DNA of 64,000 nucleotides from Rhodoferax sp. BAB1 (GTDB taxonomy: Bacteria > Pseudomonadota > Gammaproteobacteria > Burkholderiales > Burkholderiaceae_C), in the NCBI RefSeq assembly GCF_013334205.1, contig NZ_CP054424.1, positions 2,872,001 to 2,936,000 on the forward strand, given 5' to 3'. Below are positions 29,101 to 38,879 of the stretch, in pieces (position 1 is the first letter of the stretch; every line of letters starts with the position of its first letter). The translations under genes were made by a program, and so were the position numbers. Below the pieces are notes generated by a model that saw only the letters and a list, made by a program, of their open reading frames with translations, did no database searches and was not told the DNA's origin.

Positions 29101-31176
29101 ATGCATGCATTGTTCGATGAAGCCGGCAAGTTCCTCGCCGGGCGTATCCTGTCCGAAGCGGAAGCTTCGCTGCAAGTGGAGCTGGAATCCGGCAAACGCG
29201 TCAAGGTCAAGACCGCCAACGTGCTGCTCAAGTTCGAGAAGCCGGCCCCGGCCGAACTGCTGGGCGCGGCCCAGGCCCTGAGCGAGAGCATCGAGCTGGA
29301 CCTGGCCTGGGAATTCGCGCCCGAAGACGATTTCGGTTTTGCCGATCTGGCCGCTGTCTATTTCCAGGACCCACCCACGCTGCCGCAGCAGGCCGGCACG
29401 TTGCTGCGCCTGCACGAGGCGCCGCACTACTTCCGTCGCGCCGGCAAGGGGCGCTACAAGAAGGCGCCGGCGGAGATCATCCAGCAGGCGCTGGCTGCGA
29501 TCGAGAAAAAGCGCCTGATCCAGGAGCAGATCGTCGAGTGGGCGCAGGCCCTGGGCCGCGGCGAGTGCCCGCAGCCCATCCGCGAGCAGCTCTACAAGAT
29601 CCTCTTCAAGCCCGACAAGAACGCGCCCGAGTACAAGGCCGTGGTCGAGGCCTCGCGCGCCACGCACCTCGCGCCGCTGGACCTGCTGCAGAAGGCCGGC
29701 GCCATCGACTCGCCCTACCAGTTCCACTGGCGCCGCTTCCTGTTCGAGAATTTCCCCAAGGGCTATGGTTTCCCGGCCCTGGTGGCGCCGGAGATCAAGG
29801 ATGAGCTGCCCTTGGCCAGCGTCCAGGCCTATTCCATCGACGACTCGGCCACCACCGAGATCGACGACGCGCTCTCCGTGCAGGGCCTGGGCACGGGCAC
29901 CGTCACCGTGGGCATCCACATCGCCGCCCCGGGCCTGGCGGTGCAGCGCGGCGACCCCATCGACAACGTCAGCCGCGCCCGCCTGTCCACGGTCTATATG
30001 CCGGGCTACAAGATCACCATGCTGCCGGACGAGGTGGTGCAGCGCTACACCCTGCAGGAAGGGCGCGCCTGCCCGGCGGTCTCGCTCTACGTGGCCTTCA
30101 AGGAAGACTCACTGGAGGTGCTGGGCCACGACACGCGCCTGGAATGCGTGCCGATCGCGCACAACCTGCGCCATGACCAGATCGATGGGGTGGTCACCAC
30201 CGCCTGGCTGGAAGACCAGTCTTTCAAACACGCGACCCCCGACCCGGACCACCTGAGCGCCGGCCTGCGCACCGAACTGGCTTTCCTGCACCGCCTGGCG
30301 CGCCACCTCAAGGCCCAGCGTGAAGTGGTACGCGGCAAACCCGAGACCTTCAACCGCCCGGACTACACCTTCAAGCTCGTGGGCAACGAGGGCGCCGAGC
30401 CACAGGGCAGCGAGCAGGTGCAGATCGGCACCCGCAGCCGCGGCGCCCCGCTGGACCTGATGGTGGCCGAAGCCATGATCCTGGCCAACAGCACCTGGGG
30501 CCAGTGGCTGGGCGAGCTCGGCGTGCCGGCCATCTACCGCAGCCAGGCTTCCCTCGCACCGGGCATGAAGGTGCGCATGGGCACCAAAGCCCTGCCGCAC
30601 GCCGGCCTCGGCGTGAAAAGTTATGCCTGGAGCACCTCGCCGCTGCGTCGTTACACCGACCTGGTGAACCAGTGGCAGATCATCGCCTGCGCGCGCCACG
30701 GCAAGACGGCCGCGCTGGCCGCGCCCTTCAAGCCCAAGGATGCGGACCTGTTCTCCATCATCTCGGGCTTCGACGCCGCCTACAGCACCTACAACGGCTA
30801 TCAGGCCACCATCGAACGCTACTGGACGCTGAAGTACCTGCAGCAGCGGGGCATCACCGAGCTGGAAGCCACGGTCTTCAAGGACAACCTGGCGCGCGCC
30901 GACACCCTGCCACTGGTGCTGCCGGTGATGGGCGCGCAGGGCCTGCCGCGCGGCGCACGCGTGCTGGTCAGGCTGGGCAACATCGACGAGGTAGCGCTGG
31001 ACGTCAGCGGCACGGTGCTGGAGCGGCTCGACGCCGAGGCGGCCCCGATGGAAGAGGAGGAAGCCGAGGACGCCGAGGCCGAACACCTGGCCGCCGGCCC
31101 CATCGCGATTGCGGTCGATGTCAACGAATCCGAGACGCCCGCCGCCGAGGCTTCAGGGGATAATCCGTCCTCGTGA
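29101..31176 (+). CDS. RNB-domain (RNase II-like) exoribonuclease
   Basis: 691-aa 3'-5' exoribonuclease of the RNase II/R superfamily. The N-terminal part (1-about 90) looks like a small beta-barrel RNA-binding module, followed by a helical segment with KGRYKKAPAEIIQQAL. The RNB catalytic motif is YSIDDSATTEIDDALSV: D247, E253, D255 and D256 match the RNase II metal-ligand spacing D-x5-D-x-D-D, with Glu in the second position. The C-terminal part has YAWSTSPLRRYTDLVNQWQ, the conserved arginine region. The length resembles RNase II rather than RNase R. Heads a run with tonB, mtgA and ruvC. Confidence 0.88.
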   Translation: MHALFDEAGKFLAGRILSEAEASLQVELESGKRVKVKTANVLLKFEKPAPAELLGAAQALSESIELDLAWEFAPEDDFGFADLAAVYFQDPPTLPQQAGTLLRLHEAPHYFRRAGKGRYKKAPAEIIQQALAAIEKKRLIQEQIVEWAQALGRGECPQPIREQLYKILFKPDKNAPEYKAVVEASRATHLAPLDLLQKAGAIDSPYQFHWRRFLFENFPKGYGFPALVAPEIKDELPLASVQAYSIDDSATTEIDDALSVQGLGTGTVTVGIHIAAPGLAVQRGDPIDNVSRARLSTVYMPGYKITMLPDEVVQRYTLQEGRACPAVSLYVAFKEDSLEVLGHDTRLECVPIAHNLRHDQIDGVVTTAWLEDQSFKHATPDPDHLSAGLRTELAFLHRLARHLKAQREVVRGKPETFNRPDYTFKLVGNEGAEPQGSEQVQIGTRSRGAPLDLMVAEAMILANSTWGQWLGELGVPAIYRSQASLAPGMKVRMGTKALPHAGLGVKSYAWSTSPLRRYTDLVNQWQIIACARHGKTAALAAPFKPKDADLFSIISGFDAAYSTYNGYQATIERYWTLKYLQQRGITELEATVFKDNLARADTLPLVLPVMGAQGLPRGARVLVRLGNIDEVALDVSGTVLERLDAEAAPMEEEEAEDAEAEHLAAGPIAIAVDVNESETPAAEASGDNPSS

Positions 31177-32030
31177 AACTGCGCAAGTTCAGCACTCTCG
31201 AATACGCCCTCGGCATCTCCGTCGCCGTGCATGCGGTGCTGCTGACGGTGCGCTTTGTCGACCCCGAGGCGATCGAGCGCGCCTTCCGCGACACGCCGCT
31301 GGAAGTCATCCTGGTCAATGCGCGCGGTAACGCCCGCCCGGACAAGGCGCTGGCGATTGCCCAGACCAGCCTGGCGGGCGGTGGTGAGGCCGAGCGTGGC
31401 CGCGCCACCAGCCCCCTGCCCTCGACCCAGCTCTCCGACAGCGGTGACACGCTGGAAGAGGAGTCGCAAAAGCGGATGCAGCAACTGCAGAAGCAGCAGA
31501 CCATGCTGCTGGCCCAGGTGCGCCAGCAGCTCGCCTCCCTGCCCCTGCCGGACCCCAAGCAGGCCAGGCCCAGCAACGAACAGGCCGCGCAGGAGGCCAA
31601 ACGCCGCCTGCTGCTCAAACAGCTGGCCGAGATCGAGCGCCGCATCAAGCAGGACAGCCAGAAACCGCGCAAGCGCTACATCGGCCCCTCCACGCGCGAG
31701 GAAGCCTATGCCATCTATTACGACCGCCTGCGCCGCGCCATCGAGGACAAGGGCACCGAGAACTTCCCCTCCTCGGGCGGCAGGAAACTCTATGGTGAAC
31801 TGACCATGGTGGTGACGGTGAATCGCCAGGGGCAGGTGGTCTCCACCGAGATCGCCGAGAGTTCGGGCAACCGCGTGCTGGACCGCCGCGCCGAAGCCAT
31901 CGCCCGCGCGTCCGCGCCTTTCGGCCGCTTCACCGAGAGCATGCGCAAGGAGGCCGACCAGATCGTGGTCGTCTCGCGCTTCAAGTTCTCGCGCAACGAA
32001 ACCCTGGAAACGCGCCTCAGCGCACCCTGA
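31173..32030 (+). CDS. TonB-like energy transducer / TonB C-terminal protein
   Basis: 285-aa protein with a membrane helix near the N-terminus (about 10-26, YALGISVAVHAVLLTVRF), a TPLEVILVNA stretch typical of TonB-like proteins, a Gln/Lys-rich helical middle (about 90-160, QKRMQQLQKQQTMLLAQVRQ) and a C-terminal TonB fold (about 195-285, YGELTMVVTVNRQGQVVSTEIAESSGNRVLDRRA). No exbB/exbD lie nearby, so it may be a stand-alone TonB or an envelope linker protein rather than an iron-transport transducer. The start GTG overlaps the ribonuclease stop (GTGA). Expected in the inner membrane and periplasm. Confidence 0.82.
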   Translation: MKLRKFSTLEYALGISVAVHAVLLTVRFVDPEAIERAFRDTPLEVILVNARGNARPDKALAIAQTSLAGGGEAERGRATSPLPSTQLSDSGDTLEEESQKRMQQLQKQQTMLLAQVRQQLASLPLPDPKQARPSNEQAAQEAKRRLLLKQLAEIERRIKQDSQKPRKRYIGPSTREEAYAIYYDRLRRAIEDKGTENFPSSGGRKLYGELTMVVTVNRQGQVVSTEIAESSGNRVLDRRAEAIARASAPFGRFTESMRKEADQIVVVSRFKFSRNETLETRLSAP

Positions 32031-32035
32031 ATGCC

Positions 32036-32767
32036 ATGAAAGCCGTGCTGCGCTGGCTCGTCCTGCTGCTGGTCGCCCTGCTGGCGCTGCAGCTTTTTTT
32101 CGTCGCCCGCATCGCCCTGATGGCCGTGACGCATCCGCAATCCACCACCTTCGAGCGCTCCGAGGCCTGGCGCATCCTGGGTGAAAAAGGCGATCTGCGC
32201 TGGCGCCAGCAGTGGGTGGACTACGAGCAGATCTCCGACCATCTCAAACGCGCCGTCATCGCCTCGGAAGACGACAGCTTCGCCTGGCACGAGGGCGTGG
32301 ACTGGGACGCGCTGGAGAAAGCCTGGCAGAGAAACGCCGCCGCCGAAGAACGCGCCACCCAGCTGGCCGTCAACGGTGCGCGCAATGTGCGCCCGCCTAA
32401 GATCGTCGGCGGCTCCACCATCACGCAGCAACTGGCCAAGAACCTGCTGCTCTCGGGCGAACGCACGCTGCTGCGCAAGGGCCAGGAGTTCGTGCTGGCC
32501 TACCTGCTGGAGAAGCTGCTGAGCAAACAGCGCATCCTGGAGCTTTACCTCAACCACGTCGAGTGGGGCGAAGGCGTGTTCGGCGCCGAGGCCGCGGCCC
32601 AGCATTACTACCGCAAGCCGGCGGCGCGCCTGAACCCCGGCGAGGCCGCCCGCCTGGCCGTCATGCTGCCGCGCCCGCGTCATTACGAAAAGCTGCCCCA
32701 GTCACCCTACCTGGCCGAGCGCGCCAGCGTGATCGCCGGCCGCCTCTGGCGTGCCGAACTGCCGTGA
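32036..32767 (+). CDS. mtgA: Monofunctional peptidoglycan glycosyltransferase MtgA
   Basis: Polymerises lipid II glycan strands (GT51 family) at the inner membrane. 243 aa with one N-terminal membrane helix (about 5-25). GT51 motifs are in place: motif 1 [18 protein letters not shown] with catalytic E78, motif 2 [16 protein letters not shown], motif 3 [27 protein letters not shown], and [20 protein letters not shown]. No transpeptidase domain. Five bases separate it from the tonB-like stop, and its stop overlaps ruvC (GTGA). Confidence 0.96.
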   Translation: MKAVLRWLVLLLVALLALQLFFVARIALMAVTHPQSTTFERSEAWRILGEKGDLRWRQQWVDYEQISDHLKRAVIASEDDSFAWHEGVDWDALEKAWQRNAAAEERATQLAVNGARNVRPPKIVGGSTITQQLAKNLLLSGERTLLRKGQEFVLAYLLEKLLSKQRILELYLNHVEWGEGVFGAEAAAQHYYRKPAARLNPGEAARLAVMLPRPRHYEKLPQSPYLAERASVIAGRLWRAELP

Positions 32768-33312
32768 GAATCATCGGCATCGACCCCGGCCTGCGCACCA
32801 CGGGCTTCGGTGTGATCGACGTCGCCGGGCAGCAGCTCAGCTACGTGGCCAGCGGCACCATCAGCACCACGCACATCGCCCAGGGCGAACTGCCGGCGCG
32901 CCTGAAGGTGCTGTTCGACGGCCTGCGCGAGGTGGTGGCGCGTTACCAGCCGCAGTCGGCCGCGGTGGAGATCGTCTTCGTCAACGTGAACCCGCAGTCC
33001 ACCCTGCTGCTGGGTCAGGCGCGGGGCGCCTGCGTCACGGCACTGGTGACCGCCGACCTGCCGGTGGCCGAGTACACCGCGCTGCAGATGAAACAGGCCG
33101 TGGTCGGCCACGGCCGTGCGCAGAAGGCCCAGGTGCAGGAGATGGTCAAGCGCCTGCTCAAGCTGCCGGGCCTGCCGGGCCCCGACGCCGCCGACGCGCT
33201 GGGCATCGCCATCACGCAGGCCCATGCCGGCGCCTCGCAGGCCCAGATCGCCAGGGCCACCGTGCTCACGCGCGGCACCAGCGGCATGTACCGGGCCGGA
33301 CGCAGCCGCTGA
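32764..33312 (+). CDS. ruvC: Crossover junction endodeoxyribonuclease RuvC
   Basis: Resolves Holliday junctions with RuvAB. 182 aa. The four acidic catalytic residues are recognisable: D7 in [12 protein letters not shown], the Glu in [14 protein letters not shown] and the Asp pair in [16 protein letters not shown]. Start is GTG at 32764, overlapping the mtgA stop as GTGA; it begins directly at the conserved RIIGIDPG. ruvAB are not in the window. Its stop abuts that of the convergent esterase gene with no spacing. Confidence 0.96.
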   Translation: MRIIGIDPGLRTTGFGVIDVAGQQLSYVASGTISTTHIAQGELPARLKVLFDGLREVVARYQPQSAAVEIVFVNVNPQSTLLLGQARGACVTALVTADLPVAEYTALQMKQAVVGHGRAQKAQVQEMVKRLLKLPGLPGPDAADALGIAITQAHAGASQAQIARATVLTRGTSGMYRAGRSR

Positions 33313-34308
33313 TCAGCGCGGCGGGGCCCCGAAAAACGCCCACATGAGTTCGTTCGCGCTCACGGCCTGCGAGGGCGACTCGCCGCGGCGCTTCTGACAG
33401 CCGGGCCAGCTGTGCCCGCCCGCGTCCGTCACGCACAACTGCACCTGGGTGCCGCCCGAACAGGGCGCGTAACGCTCGCACCAGGCGCCGTCCTTTTCCA
33501 GGACACGCTGGGAGGTGCGCGGGCACTGGTTGCGTTCCACCCAGCGCGCCACCGTGTCGGGCACCGAGCGGTAGTCGGTCACCAGGGCCCGTTCCACCGA
33601 ATCCGGGCCGGCGCCGCCCTCAAAAAGCACATGCGTATCGTTGCGCGCATGGATGTGCAGCACCGAGACCGGCTGCGCAGGCGTGCAGCTGAGCGTGTTG
33701 TCGGTACCGGCCACCGCGGCGACGGCACGGATCAAGCCGGGCATCTCGCAGGCCAGGCGGTAGGCCATCATGGCGCCATTGGACATGCCGGTGGCATAAA
33801 CGCGCTGGCGGTCGATATTGAGCTGACCCATGACACGCTCGAGCACGGCGCGGATGAAACCGACGTCGTCCACCCCCTCGTCACGCGCCGCGCCGCAGCA
33901 GGCGCCGGCATTCCAGGTCGCGAACATGCCATTGCGAAAACGGCTGATGCCATTGGGAAAGACCAGCACCTGGCCTTCGCGGGCCGCATGGCCGAGCTGG
34001 CCGTAATTCTCGTCCCGGGCCATGTGGTCCATGCTGCCACCCCCGCCATGCAAGGAGAGCAGCAGGGGCGCCGGGCTGTCGCTGCGGTAGCCGGCCGGCA
34101 CGTGCACGCGGTACAGGCGGGTGCGTCCGCCGTGCTCCAAGCTGTAGCGGTAGTCGCCCGGGGCGGTGATCGCCACCGCAGGTGCCTGCTGGCGTTCGCG
34201 CAGACGCTCCCGCCATGCCCCCTCCTGGGCCGCAACCGCGCCCGCCAGCAGCCACAGGGTCGCCGGCAGCAGCACGACCCGGAGATCCGGCAGAAATGGG
34301 GGTTTCAT
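33313..34308 (-). CDS. Secreted PHB depolymerase / feruloyl-esterase-like hydrolase
   Basis: 331-aa secreted alpha/beta-hydrolase of the esterase-PHB depolymerase family (type 1, LpqC-like). Signal peptide about 1-27 (cleavage near AVAAQ-EG). Oxyanion-hole motif SLHGGGGSMDHM (85-96), nucleophile S176 in YATGMSNGAMMAYRL, an Asp in HIHARNDTHVLFEGG, and the catalytic His in DAGGHSWPGC. Two further Cys pairs (AGACCGAARD, CERYAPC) suggest disulfides. No PHB-binding domain is attached, so activity on short polyhydroxyalkanoates, feruloyl esters or acetylated sugars is possible. Convergent with ruvC; divergent from a small gene at 34407. Confidence 0.83.
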   Translation of the reverse strand: MKPPFLPDLRVVLLPATLWLLAGAVAAQEGAWRERLRERQQAPAVAITAPGDYRYSLEHGGRTRLYRVHVPAGYRSDSPAPLLLSLHGGGGSMDHMARDENYGQLGHAAREGQVLVFPNGISRFRNGMFATWNAGACCGAARDEGVDDVGFIRAVLERVMGQLNIDRQRVYATGMSNGAMMAYRLACEMPGLIRAVAAVAGTDNTLSCTPAQPVSVLHIHARNDTHVLFEGGAGPDSVERALVTDYRSVPDTVARWVERNQCPRTSQRVLEKDGAWCERYAPCSGGTQVQLCVTDAGGHSWPGCQKRRGESPSQAVSANELMWAFFGAPPR

Positions 34309-34340
34309 GGCATTCTTTCACGGGGATGCGTGCCATCGAC

Positions 34341-34369
34341 TTGTCACAAACCGTTACGCACGCTAAATT
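34341..34369 (+). promoter_or_regulatory. Sigma-70-type promoter
   Basis: TTGTCA (34341-34346) and TAAATT (34364-34369) with a 17-base spacer. Start would fall near 34376, about 31 bases before ATG 34407, which supports that start and excludes the longer open frame. Confidence 0.65.
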
Positions 34370-34406
34370 GTGGCCATCTCAAGCGTACAGCACCCAGGAT
34401 GCCCGC

Positions 34407-34730
34407 ATGCTGAAATTCTTCAAGTCCGCACCGAAGCCCACCAGCCCGGCCAAGCCCGTCCGGCCAGCCACGGCATCCCAGCCCCGGCCCGCGGCGCCCT
34501 CTGGCACCTCGGCCCGCAGCGCCATGCCGCCCGCCCCCCCGCCCCTGCCGGAAGTGAGCGAGGGCAACCAGGAGTCGGACTGGGCCATGTGGGAAGACTC
34601 GGTGGCTTTCCAGGACAGCCAGATGCCCTCCGCCTTCAACGAACTCGATGCCGTCAAGACGCGTGACGAAGCACCGAAAAAGAAGGGGGAGCCCGATCCG
34701 TTTTCCACGGTGCGACGCCGTGGCACTTAA
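34407..34730 (+). CDS. Small Pro/Ala-rich hypothetical protein
   Basis: 107-aa protein without a family I recognise. It begins MLKFFKSAPKPTSPAKPV; residues 8-55 are rich in Pro, Ala and Ser and look disordered. A conserved-looking acidic segment follows (about 50-90, EVSEGNQESDWAMWEDSVAFQDSQMPSAFNELDAV compressed: ESDWAMWEDS, FNELDAV), and the C-terminus is basic (STVRRRGT). No signal peptide or membrane helix. A sigma-70-type promoter 38 bases upstream supports it being a gene. Convergent with a small membrane protein gene nine bases away. Confidence 0.65.
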   Translation: MLKFFKSAPKPTSPAKPVRPATASQPRPAAPSGTSARSAMPPAPPPLPEVSEGNQESDWAMWEDSVAFQDSQMPSAFNELDAVKTRDEAPKKKGEPDPFSTVRRRGT

Positions 34731-34739
34731 GGCCGATGT

Positions 34740-34916
34740 CTAGGCAATACGCTGCAGGATCAGCACGGCAAAAAAGCCGAAGGCGGCGATCAATGTCCAC
34801 TTCAGCGTGACCAGGCCCCAGCGTTTGTAGCGTGCCTGGCCGGTGCCGGCATAAAAGGCGAAACAGACGGCTGCGCCGATCAGCAGCAGCAGGATGAGCC
34901 AGCGCAACAGCAGCAT
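34740..34916 (-). CDS. Small two-helix membrane protein, unknown
   Basis: 58-aa protein MLLLRWLILLLLIGAAVCF... with two hydrophobic helices (about 3-22 and 36-55) joined by a short basic loop (TGQARYKRWG). No family recognised. The lpxC gene ends the other side of a repeat, in the opposite sense of transcription order (lpxC is upstream on the same strand, stop 35018). The gene could therefore be the last of an lpxC transcript interrupted by the repeat at 34945-35013. The start ATG 34916 has no clear Shine-Dalgarno. Coding nature is likely from the amphiphilic pattern but not proven. Confidence 0.6.
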   Translation of the reverse strand: MLLLRWLILLLLIGAAVCFAFYAGTGQARYKRWGLVTLKWTLIAAFGFFAVLILQRIA

Positions 34917-34944
34917 GCGCTTACCTCGTGCGGGCAATTCGCCG

Positions 34945-35013
34945 CCGGGCCGCCCCAAGGCGAATTAGCCCCCTTGGGGGGCAGCGACCCGTGCAACGGT
35001 GGAGCGTGGGGGC
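34945..35013. repeat. Intergenic GC-rich repeat, copy 2 (variant)
   Basis: Contains CCCCCTTGGGGGG and a GCAGCGACCCG...GGAGCGTGGGGGCC tail, related in plan to the repeats at 20721 and 59829 but lacking their shared 20-base core. It lies four bases after the lpxC stop and may act as its terminator. Confidence 0.55.
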
Positions 35014-35017
35014 CATA

Positions 35018-35941
35018 TCACCAGGCGCGCGCCGGCTGCGCGAAACCCTTGGGCGCCAACTTCTCGTTGTCGAAGGTGACGGTTTCCCAGGCGTCGGTGC
35101 GCTGCAGCAGTTCACGCAGCAGCTTGTTGTTCATGGCGTGGCCGGAGCGGAAAGCGCTGTACGCGGCCAGCAGCGGCTTGCCCAGGATGTAGAGGTCGCC
35201 CATGGCGTCGAGGATCTTGTGCTTGACGAACTCGTCGTCGTAGCGCAGGCCACCCGCATTGAGCACCTTGTAGTCGTCCATCACGATGGCGTTGTCCAGC
35301 CCGCCGCCCAGGGCCAGGCCGTTGGCGCGCATCATCTCCACGTCCTTGGTGAAACCGAAGGTGCGCGCACGCGCGATGTCACGCGAGTAGTTGTGCACGC
35401 TCATGTCGAACTCGACACGCTGGCCGGTGGAGTCTACGGCCGGGTGGTCGAAGTCGATCTCGAAGCTGAGCTTGTAGCCGTGGTAGGGGTCCAGGCGTGC
35501 CCACTTCTGGCCGGCGCCCACGCCCTCGCGCACCTCGATGGGCTTGGTGATGCGGATGAAACGGCGCGGCGCGTTCTGCAATTCGATGCCGGCGCTCTGC
35601 AGCAGGAAGACGAAGGAAGCCGCAGAGCCGTCGAGGATGGGCACCTCTTCGGCCGTGATGTCCACGTAAAGATTGTCGATACCCAGGCCGGCACAGGCCG
35701 ACATCAGGTGCTCCACGGTGTGCACCTTGGCGTCGCCGTTGGAGAGGGTGGAGGCCAGGCGCGTGTCGCTGACCGCCATGGCCGACATGGGGATGTCCAC
35801 CGGCTGCGGCAGGTCCACGCGCCGGAACACGATGCCGGTATCGGCCTGCGCCGGGCGCAGCGTGATCTCCACGCGCTGGCCGCTGTGCAGGCCCACACCT
35901 ACGGCACGGGTCAGGGACTTGAGGGTACGTTGCTGCAGCAT
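35018..35941 (-). CDS. lpxC: UDP-3-O-acyl-N-acetylglucosamine deacetylase LpxC
   Basis: Zinc amidase for the committed step of lipid A synthesis. 307 aa, starting [21 protein letters not shown]. Zinc ligand H78 is in [17 protein letters not shown]; the second His and Asp are in [20 protein letters not shown]; the catalytic His is in [15 protein letters not shown]. Located downstream of ftsZ in most beta- and gammaproteobacteria, but here a three-gene insert (DUF4394, cupredoxin-like, GGDEF/EAL) separates them. A TAAAAT box seven bases before the ATG gives a possible own promoter inside the end of the GGDEF/EAL gene. Confidence 0.97.
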   Translation of the reverse strand: MLQQRTLKSLTRAVGVGLHSGQRVEITLRPAQADTGIVFRRVDLPQPVDIPMSAMAVSDTRLASTLSNGDAKVHTVEHLMSACAGLGIDNLYVDITAEEVPILDGSAASFVFLLQSAGIELQNAPRRFIRITKPIEVREGVGAGQKWARLDPYHGYKLSFEIDFDHPAVDSTGQRVEFDMSVHNYSRDIARARTFGFTKDVEMMRANGLALGGGLDNAIVMDDYKVLNAGGLRYDDEFVKHKILDAMGDLYILGKPLLAAYSAFRSGHAMNNKLLRELLQRTDAWETVTFDNEKLAPKGFAQPARAW

Positions 35942-35948
35942 GGGCTTT

Positions 35949-35954
35949 ATTTTA
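35949..35954 (-). promoter_or_regulatory. -10-like TAAAAT before lpxC
   Basis: TAAAAT then AAAGCCC then ATG 35941. It overlaps the stop codon of the upstream GGDEF/EAL gene. No Shine-Dalgarno, no clear -35; possible leaderless lpxC transcript. Confidence 0.5.
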
Positions 35955-38270
35955 CTTACTAAGCCATGCCATGAAGGCCGGTGCGGGCATCGGACGGCTG
36001 ATGTGATAACCCTGCACCTCGTCGCAGCCCAGGGCACGCAGGCGCTCCAGGATGGCGGCGTTTTCCACCCCTTCGGCCACCACGCTCAGGCCCAGGTTGT
36101 GGGCCAGGTCGATGGTGGAGCGTACGATGATGGCGTCGTCCGCGTCGGTCTCCATGCCCATGACAAAGGACTTGTCGATCTTGAGTTCATCCACCGGCAG
36201 GCGTTTGAGGTAGGCCAGGGAGGAATAGCCTGTGCCAAAGTCGTCGATAGACAATTTGAACCCCTGCTCGGACAGGCGGTTGAGCATGGCCTCGGCGCGT
36301 TGCGGGTCGTCCATGATGGCGCTCTCGGTGATCTCCAGGCAGAAGGCCGAAGCCGGCACGCCGTGCGCCTCCAGCAGGCGGCCCAGGCGGGCGCTGAGTT
36401 CGAGGTCCAGCAGGTCGCGCGTGGACAGGTTGACCGAGACGCGCAGGCCCGCGGCGGCCGGCGTGGCCAGCAGGCGTGCGGTCTCCTCGAACATCCAGAG
36501 CGTGAGCTGGCGGATGTAGCCGGTCTGCTCGGCGAAGGGGATGAACTGCATGGGCGGCACCAGGCCGCGCTGCGGATGCTCCCAGCGCACCAGGGCCTCG
36601 GCCGCGTGCGTTGCACCGTCGGCCAGGGTCACCTTGGGCTGCAGGAACAGGCGCAGCTCGCCCTGGTCCACGGCACGGCGCAACTCGGTCAGCAGCGACA
36701 GGGTCTGGGTGCTGGCCGAATCGTAGGCCGGGTCGTAACGCAGCGGCCCTTCCAGCTTGCGCTTGGCCACGTACATGGCGATCTCGGAGCGGCTCAGCAG
36801 CGTGTCCACGTCCTGAGCATCCGCGGGCCAGCACGCAATGCCGATGCCAGCGCTCAGGTCCACGGTCTGCTCGGCCAGGGCCAGCGGCACTTCCAGGCTG
36901 CTGGCCACCCGGGCCGCCAGCTCGGTTGCCTGCGCCGGGTTGCCCGGCTCCAGCAGGAGGGCGAACTCATTGCCGCCCAGGCGCGCCACCACACCCGACG
37001 CGTCGCCCAGCACATCGGCCAGTTTGCCGGCCACGGTCTTGAGCAGCTGATCGCCGAAGGCGTAACCCAGCACGTCGTTGACATGCTTGAAACGGTCCAG
37101 GTCCAGGGTGATGATGGCCAGCTCGCCGCCAGGCGCGCTGCTGCTGATGGCCTGCTGCACCGATTCGCGGAAGTTCTCCCGGTTGGGCAGGCCGGTCAGC
37201 CGGTCCCAGTAGGCCAGGTGCCGGATCTCGGCCTGCTGGGCCGCGATGTCCACGCGCATGCGGTCGAAGGAGCGTGCCAGGTTGCCGATCTCGTCGCGTC
37301 GCTCGACGTCTTCCAGCGGCACGCTGTAATCCCCGCGCGACAGCCGCTGTGTGGCAAACAGCAGGGAGCGCAGGGGCGTGGTCAGGCGCCGCGCCATCAG
37401 GCCGCTGCCCAGGGCGAACAGCAGCACACCACCGGCCGTGATGAAGGCCAGCAGGACCTGCAGATTGCGGTAGGGCGCCACCACGTCGTCCATGGAGCGC
37501 AGCAGCAGCACCCGGCTTTCGCCGCCGACGGCGTCGAGCCGGATCTCGCGCACCAGCAGGGTCGATCCGCCAACCTCCAGTTCCCGGACCTCGCCCTTCA
37601 TGCCCTGGAGCATCTGCAGCGCCTGCGCCGGCAGCGTGCTGACCGGCGCCGCCAGGCTGCCATCGGCCCGCCGCACCTGCAGCACCAGTTGCACGCCCAG
37701 CAGGCTTTGCATCTCCTCGGCCAGCGGGGCCCCCACGGGGAAACCCATCAGCACCCAGCCCACCACCAGCGGGGCGCGCATGGGCACCATGACCAGCTGG
37801 TAGGGGCGGCCGTCCAGCACGACGATGCGCCCACCCTGCGAGGGCTCGGCCAGGGCCGGGGCCAGCCGGCCCAGGATGGCCGACAGGTCGGCACCGGGGG
37901 TGTCCGTGCTGACCGCACGCACCTTCAGTCCGGTATCGAGCAGCGCCGTCATGGCCGCACCGATGCGCTGCCCGTGGTTCTCCAGTGCCGAGGCAATGGT
38001 TTCCAGATCGTCGGAGCTGACCGCGGAGCGGAAGCCGTAATCGGCGGCCAGCAGGGCGGCACTCTGGCGCAGCTTCTCGGCGTTCTGGTCGAGCAGGCGC
38101 AGCCACACCTTCTCGCCGGTATCGAATTCGCGCGCGATCTGCATGCGGGCGTTGCGCGCAATGCTGTCGCGCACCACGAAAAACCCTGCGAGTTGCACGA
38201 AGAGCAGCAGCAGCAGCGAGAGGCCGACCAGCCGGGTGATCAGGCTGCGCCGGTTGAACGTGAAACTCAT
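35952..38270 (-). CDS. Membrane GGDEF/EAL cyclic-di-GMP protein, degenerate GGDEF
   Basis: 772-aa protein. Membrane helix 12-33, periplasmic sensor region (about 35-270), second helix (272-292), HAMP (about 293-350), GGDEF domain (about 355-520) and EAL domain (about 530-770). The GGDEF signature reads GGNEF (432-436), with Asn for the catalytic acidic residue, so cyclase activity is probably lost. The EAL domain is intact: EAL (558-560), [29 protein letters not shown] and AEGVE. It is therefore most likely a c-di-GMP phosphodiesterase, with GGDEF as a possible GTP-sensing module. ATG overlaps the stop of the cupredoxin-like gene (ATGA), which suggests a functional link. Confidence 0.9.
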   Translation of the reverse strand: MSFTFNRRSLITRLVGLSLLLLLFVQLAGFFVVRDSIARNARMQIAREFDTGEKVWLRLLDQNAEKLRQSAALLAADYGFRSAVSSDDLETIASALENHGQRIGAAMTALLDTGLKVRAVSTDTPGADLSAILGRLAPALAEPSQGGRIVVLDGRPYQLVMVPMRAPLVVGWVLMGFPVGAPLAEEMQSLLGVQLVLQVRRADGSLAAPVSTLPAQALQMLQGMKGEVRELEVGGSTLLVREIRLDAVGGESRVLLLRSMDDVVAPYRNLQVLLAFITAGGVLLFALGSGLMARRLTTPLRSLLFATQRLSRGDYSVPLEDVERRDEIGNLARSFDRMRVDIAAQQAEIRHLAYWDRLTGLPNRENFRESVQQAISSSAPGGELAIITLDLDRFKHVNDVLGYAFGDQLLKTVAGKLADVLGDASGVVARLGGNEFALLLEPGNPAQATELAARVASSLEVPLALAEQTVDLSAGIGIACWPADAQDVDTLLSRSEIAMYVAKRKLEGPLRYDPAYDSASTQTLSLLTELRRAVDQGELRLFLQPKVTLADGATHAAEALVRWEHPQRGLVPPMQFIPFAEQTGYIRQLTLWMFEETARLLATPAAAGLRVSVNLSTRDLLDLELSARLGRLLEAHGVPASAFCLEITESAIMDDPQRAEAMLNRLSEQGFKLSIDDFGTGYSSLAYLKRLPVDELKIDKSFVMGMETDADDAIIVRSTIDLAHNLGLSVVAEGVENAAILERLRALGCDEVQGYHISRPMPAPAFMAWLSK

Positions 38271-38875
38271 GGCCGCACACCCGTCAAACGTACAGTCACG
38301 CTCAGTTGGCCTTCGGCCGGCACGGTCACGGCCTGGTCCAGTGCCGCCGCCCCCACGGGCAGGCCGGGATGCCAGGTCCGCAGACGGTAGTTGCCGGGCG
38401 GCAGCTTGTCGAGCAGGACCTGGCCCTGTTCTGCCGTGCGACCGTAATAAGGGGTGTCGACGATCACGATCCAGCCCACCATCTGGTCATGGATGTTGCA
38501 GCCCAGCACCGCGATGCCGGGCTGGTCGAACAGCACCGGCTGGCTCGGGGTGCCGATGTAGAGCTTGAGCTCGAACTTCTTGACCGGCGAAAAGGAATAG
38601 ACATGGTGCCGCACCGTGTCGCGGTTGGGAAAATCGACCGCTGTTCCCGTCGTCACCACCAGCACCTGTGGCACGAACTGCTTGCCGGCCTGCCCCATCT
38701 CCGCCTTGTCCAGCGGGCGGACCTGACGGCGCGCCTGCGCCGATTCCAGAAAGACCACCGCCTCGGGCAGGGGCCGGGCGGCGCCGTCGCGCACCTCCAC
38801 CACAAGCGTGCCGGCCAGGACCGGCCAGGCCATTGCCCAGGCCAGCAGGAACAGGGTGGAGAGGCGTAGCGTCAC
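38267..38875 (-). CDS. Cupredoxin-like periplasmic protein (methylamine-utilisation-type)
   Basis: 202-aa exported protein, of the kind often annotated as methylamine utilisation protein. Signal peptide about 1-21 (FLLAWAMAWPVLA-GT). An N-terminal Ig-like/carboxypeptidase-regulatory-like part precedes a plastocyanin-type fold: NRDTVRHHVYSFSP gives a His, and LGCNIHDQMVGW gives the Cys-His-Met cluster of a blue (type 1) copper site. No mau genes are nearby, so methylamine metabolism is unlikely; copper or redox sensing is an alternative. GTG start four bases after the DUF4394 stop, and its stop overlaps the GGDEF/EAL start. Confidence 0.8.
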   Translation of the reverse strand: MTLRLSTLFLLAWAMAWPVLAGTLVVEVRDGAARPLPEAVVFLESAQARRQVRPLDKAEMGQAGKQFVPQVLVVTTGTAVDFPNRDTVRHHVYSFSPVKKFELKLYIGTPSQPVLFDQPGIAVLGCNIHDQMVGWIVIVDTPYYGRTAEQGQVLLDKLPPGNYRLRTWHPGLPVGAAALDQAVTVPAEGQLSVTVRLTGVRP

Positions 38876-38879
38876 GGTC

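Noticed and set aside
38267..38875. Methylamine utilisation role for the cupredoxin-like gene
   Set aside because: No methylamine dehydrogenase or other mau genes are near; the label is a family name only.
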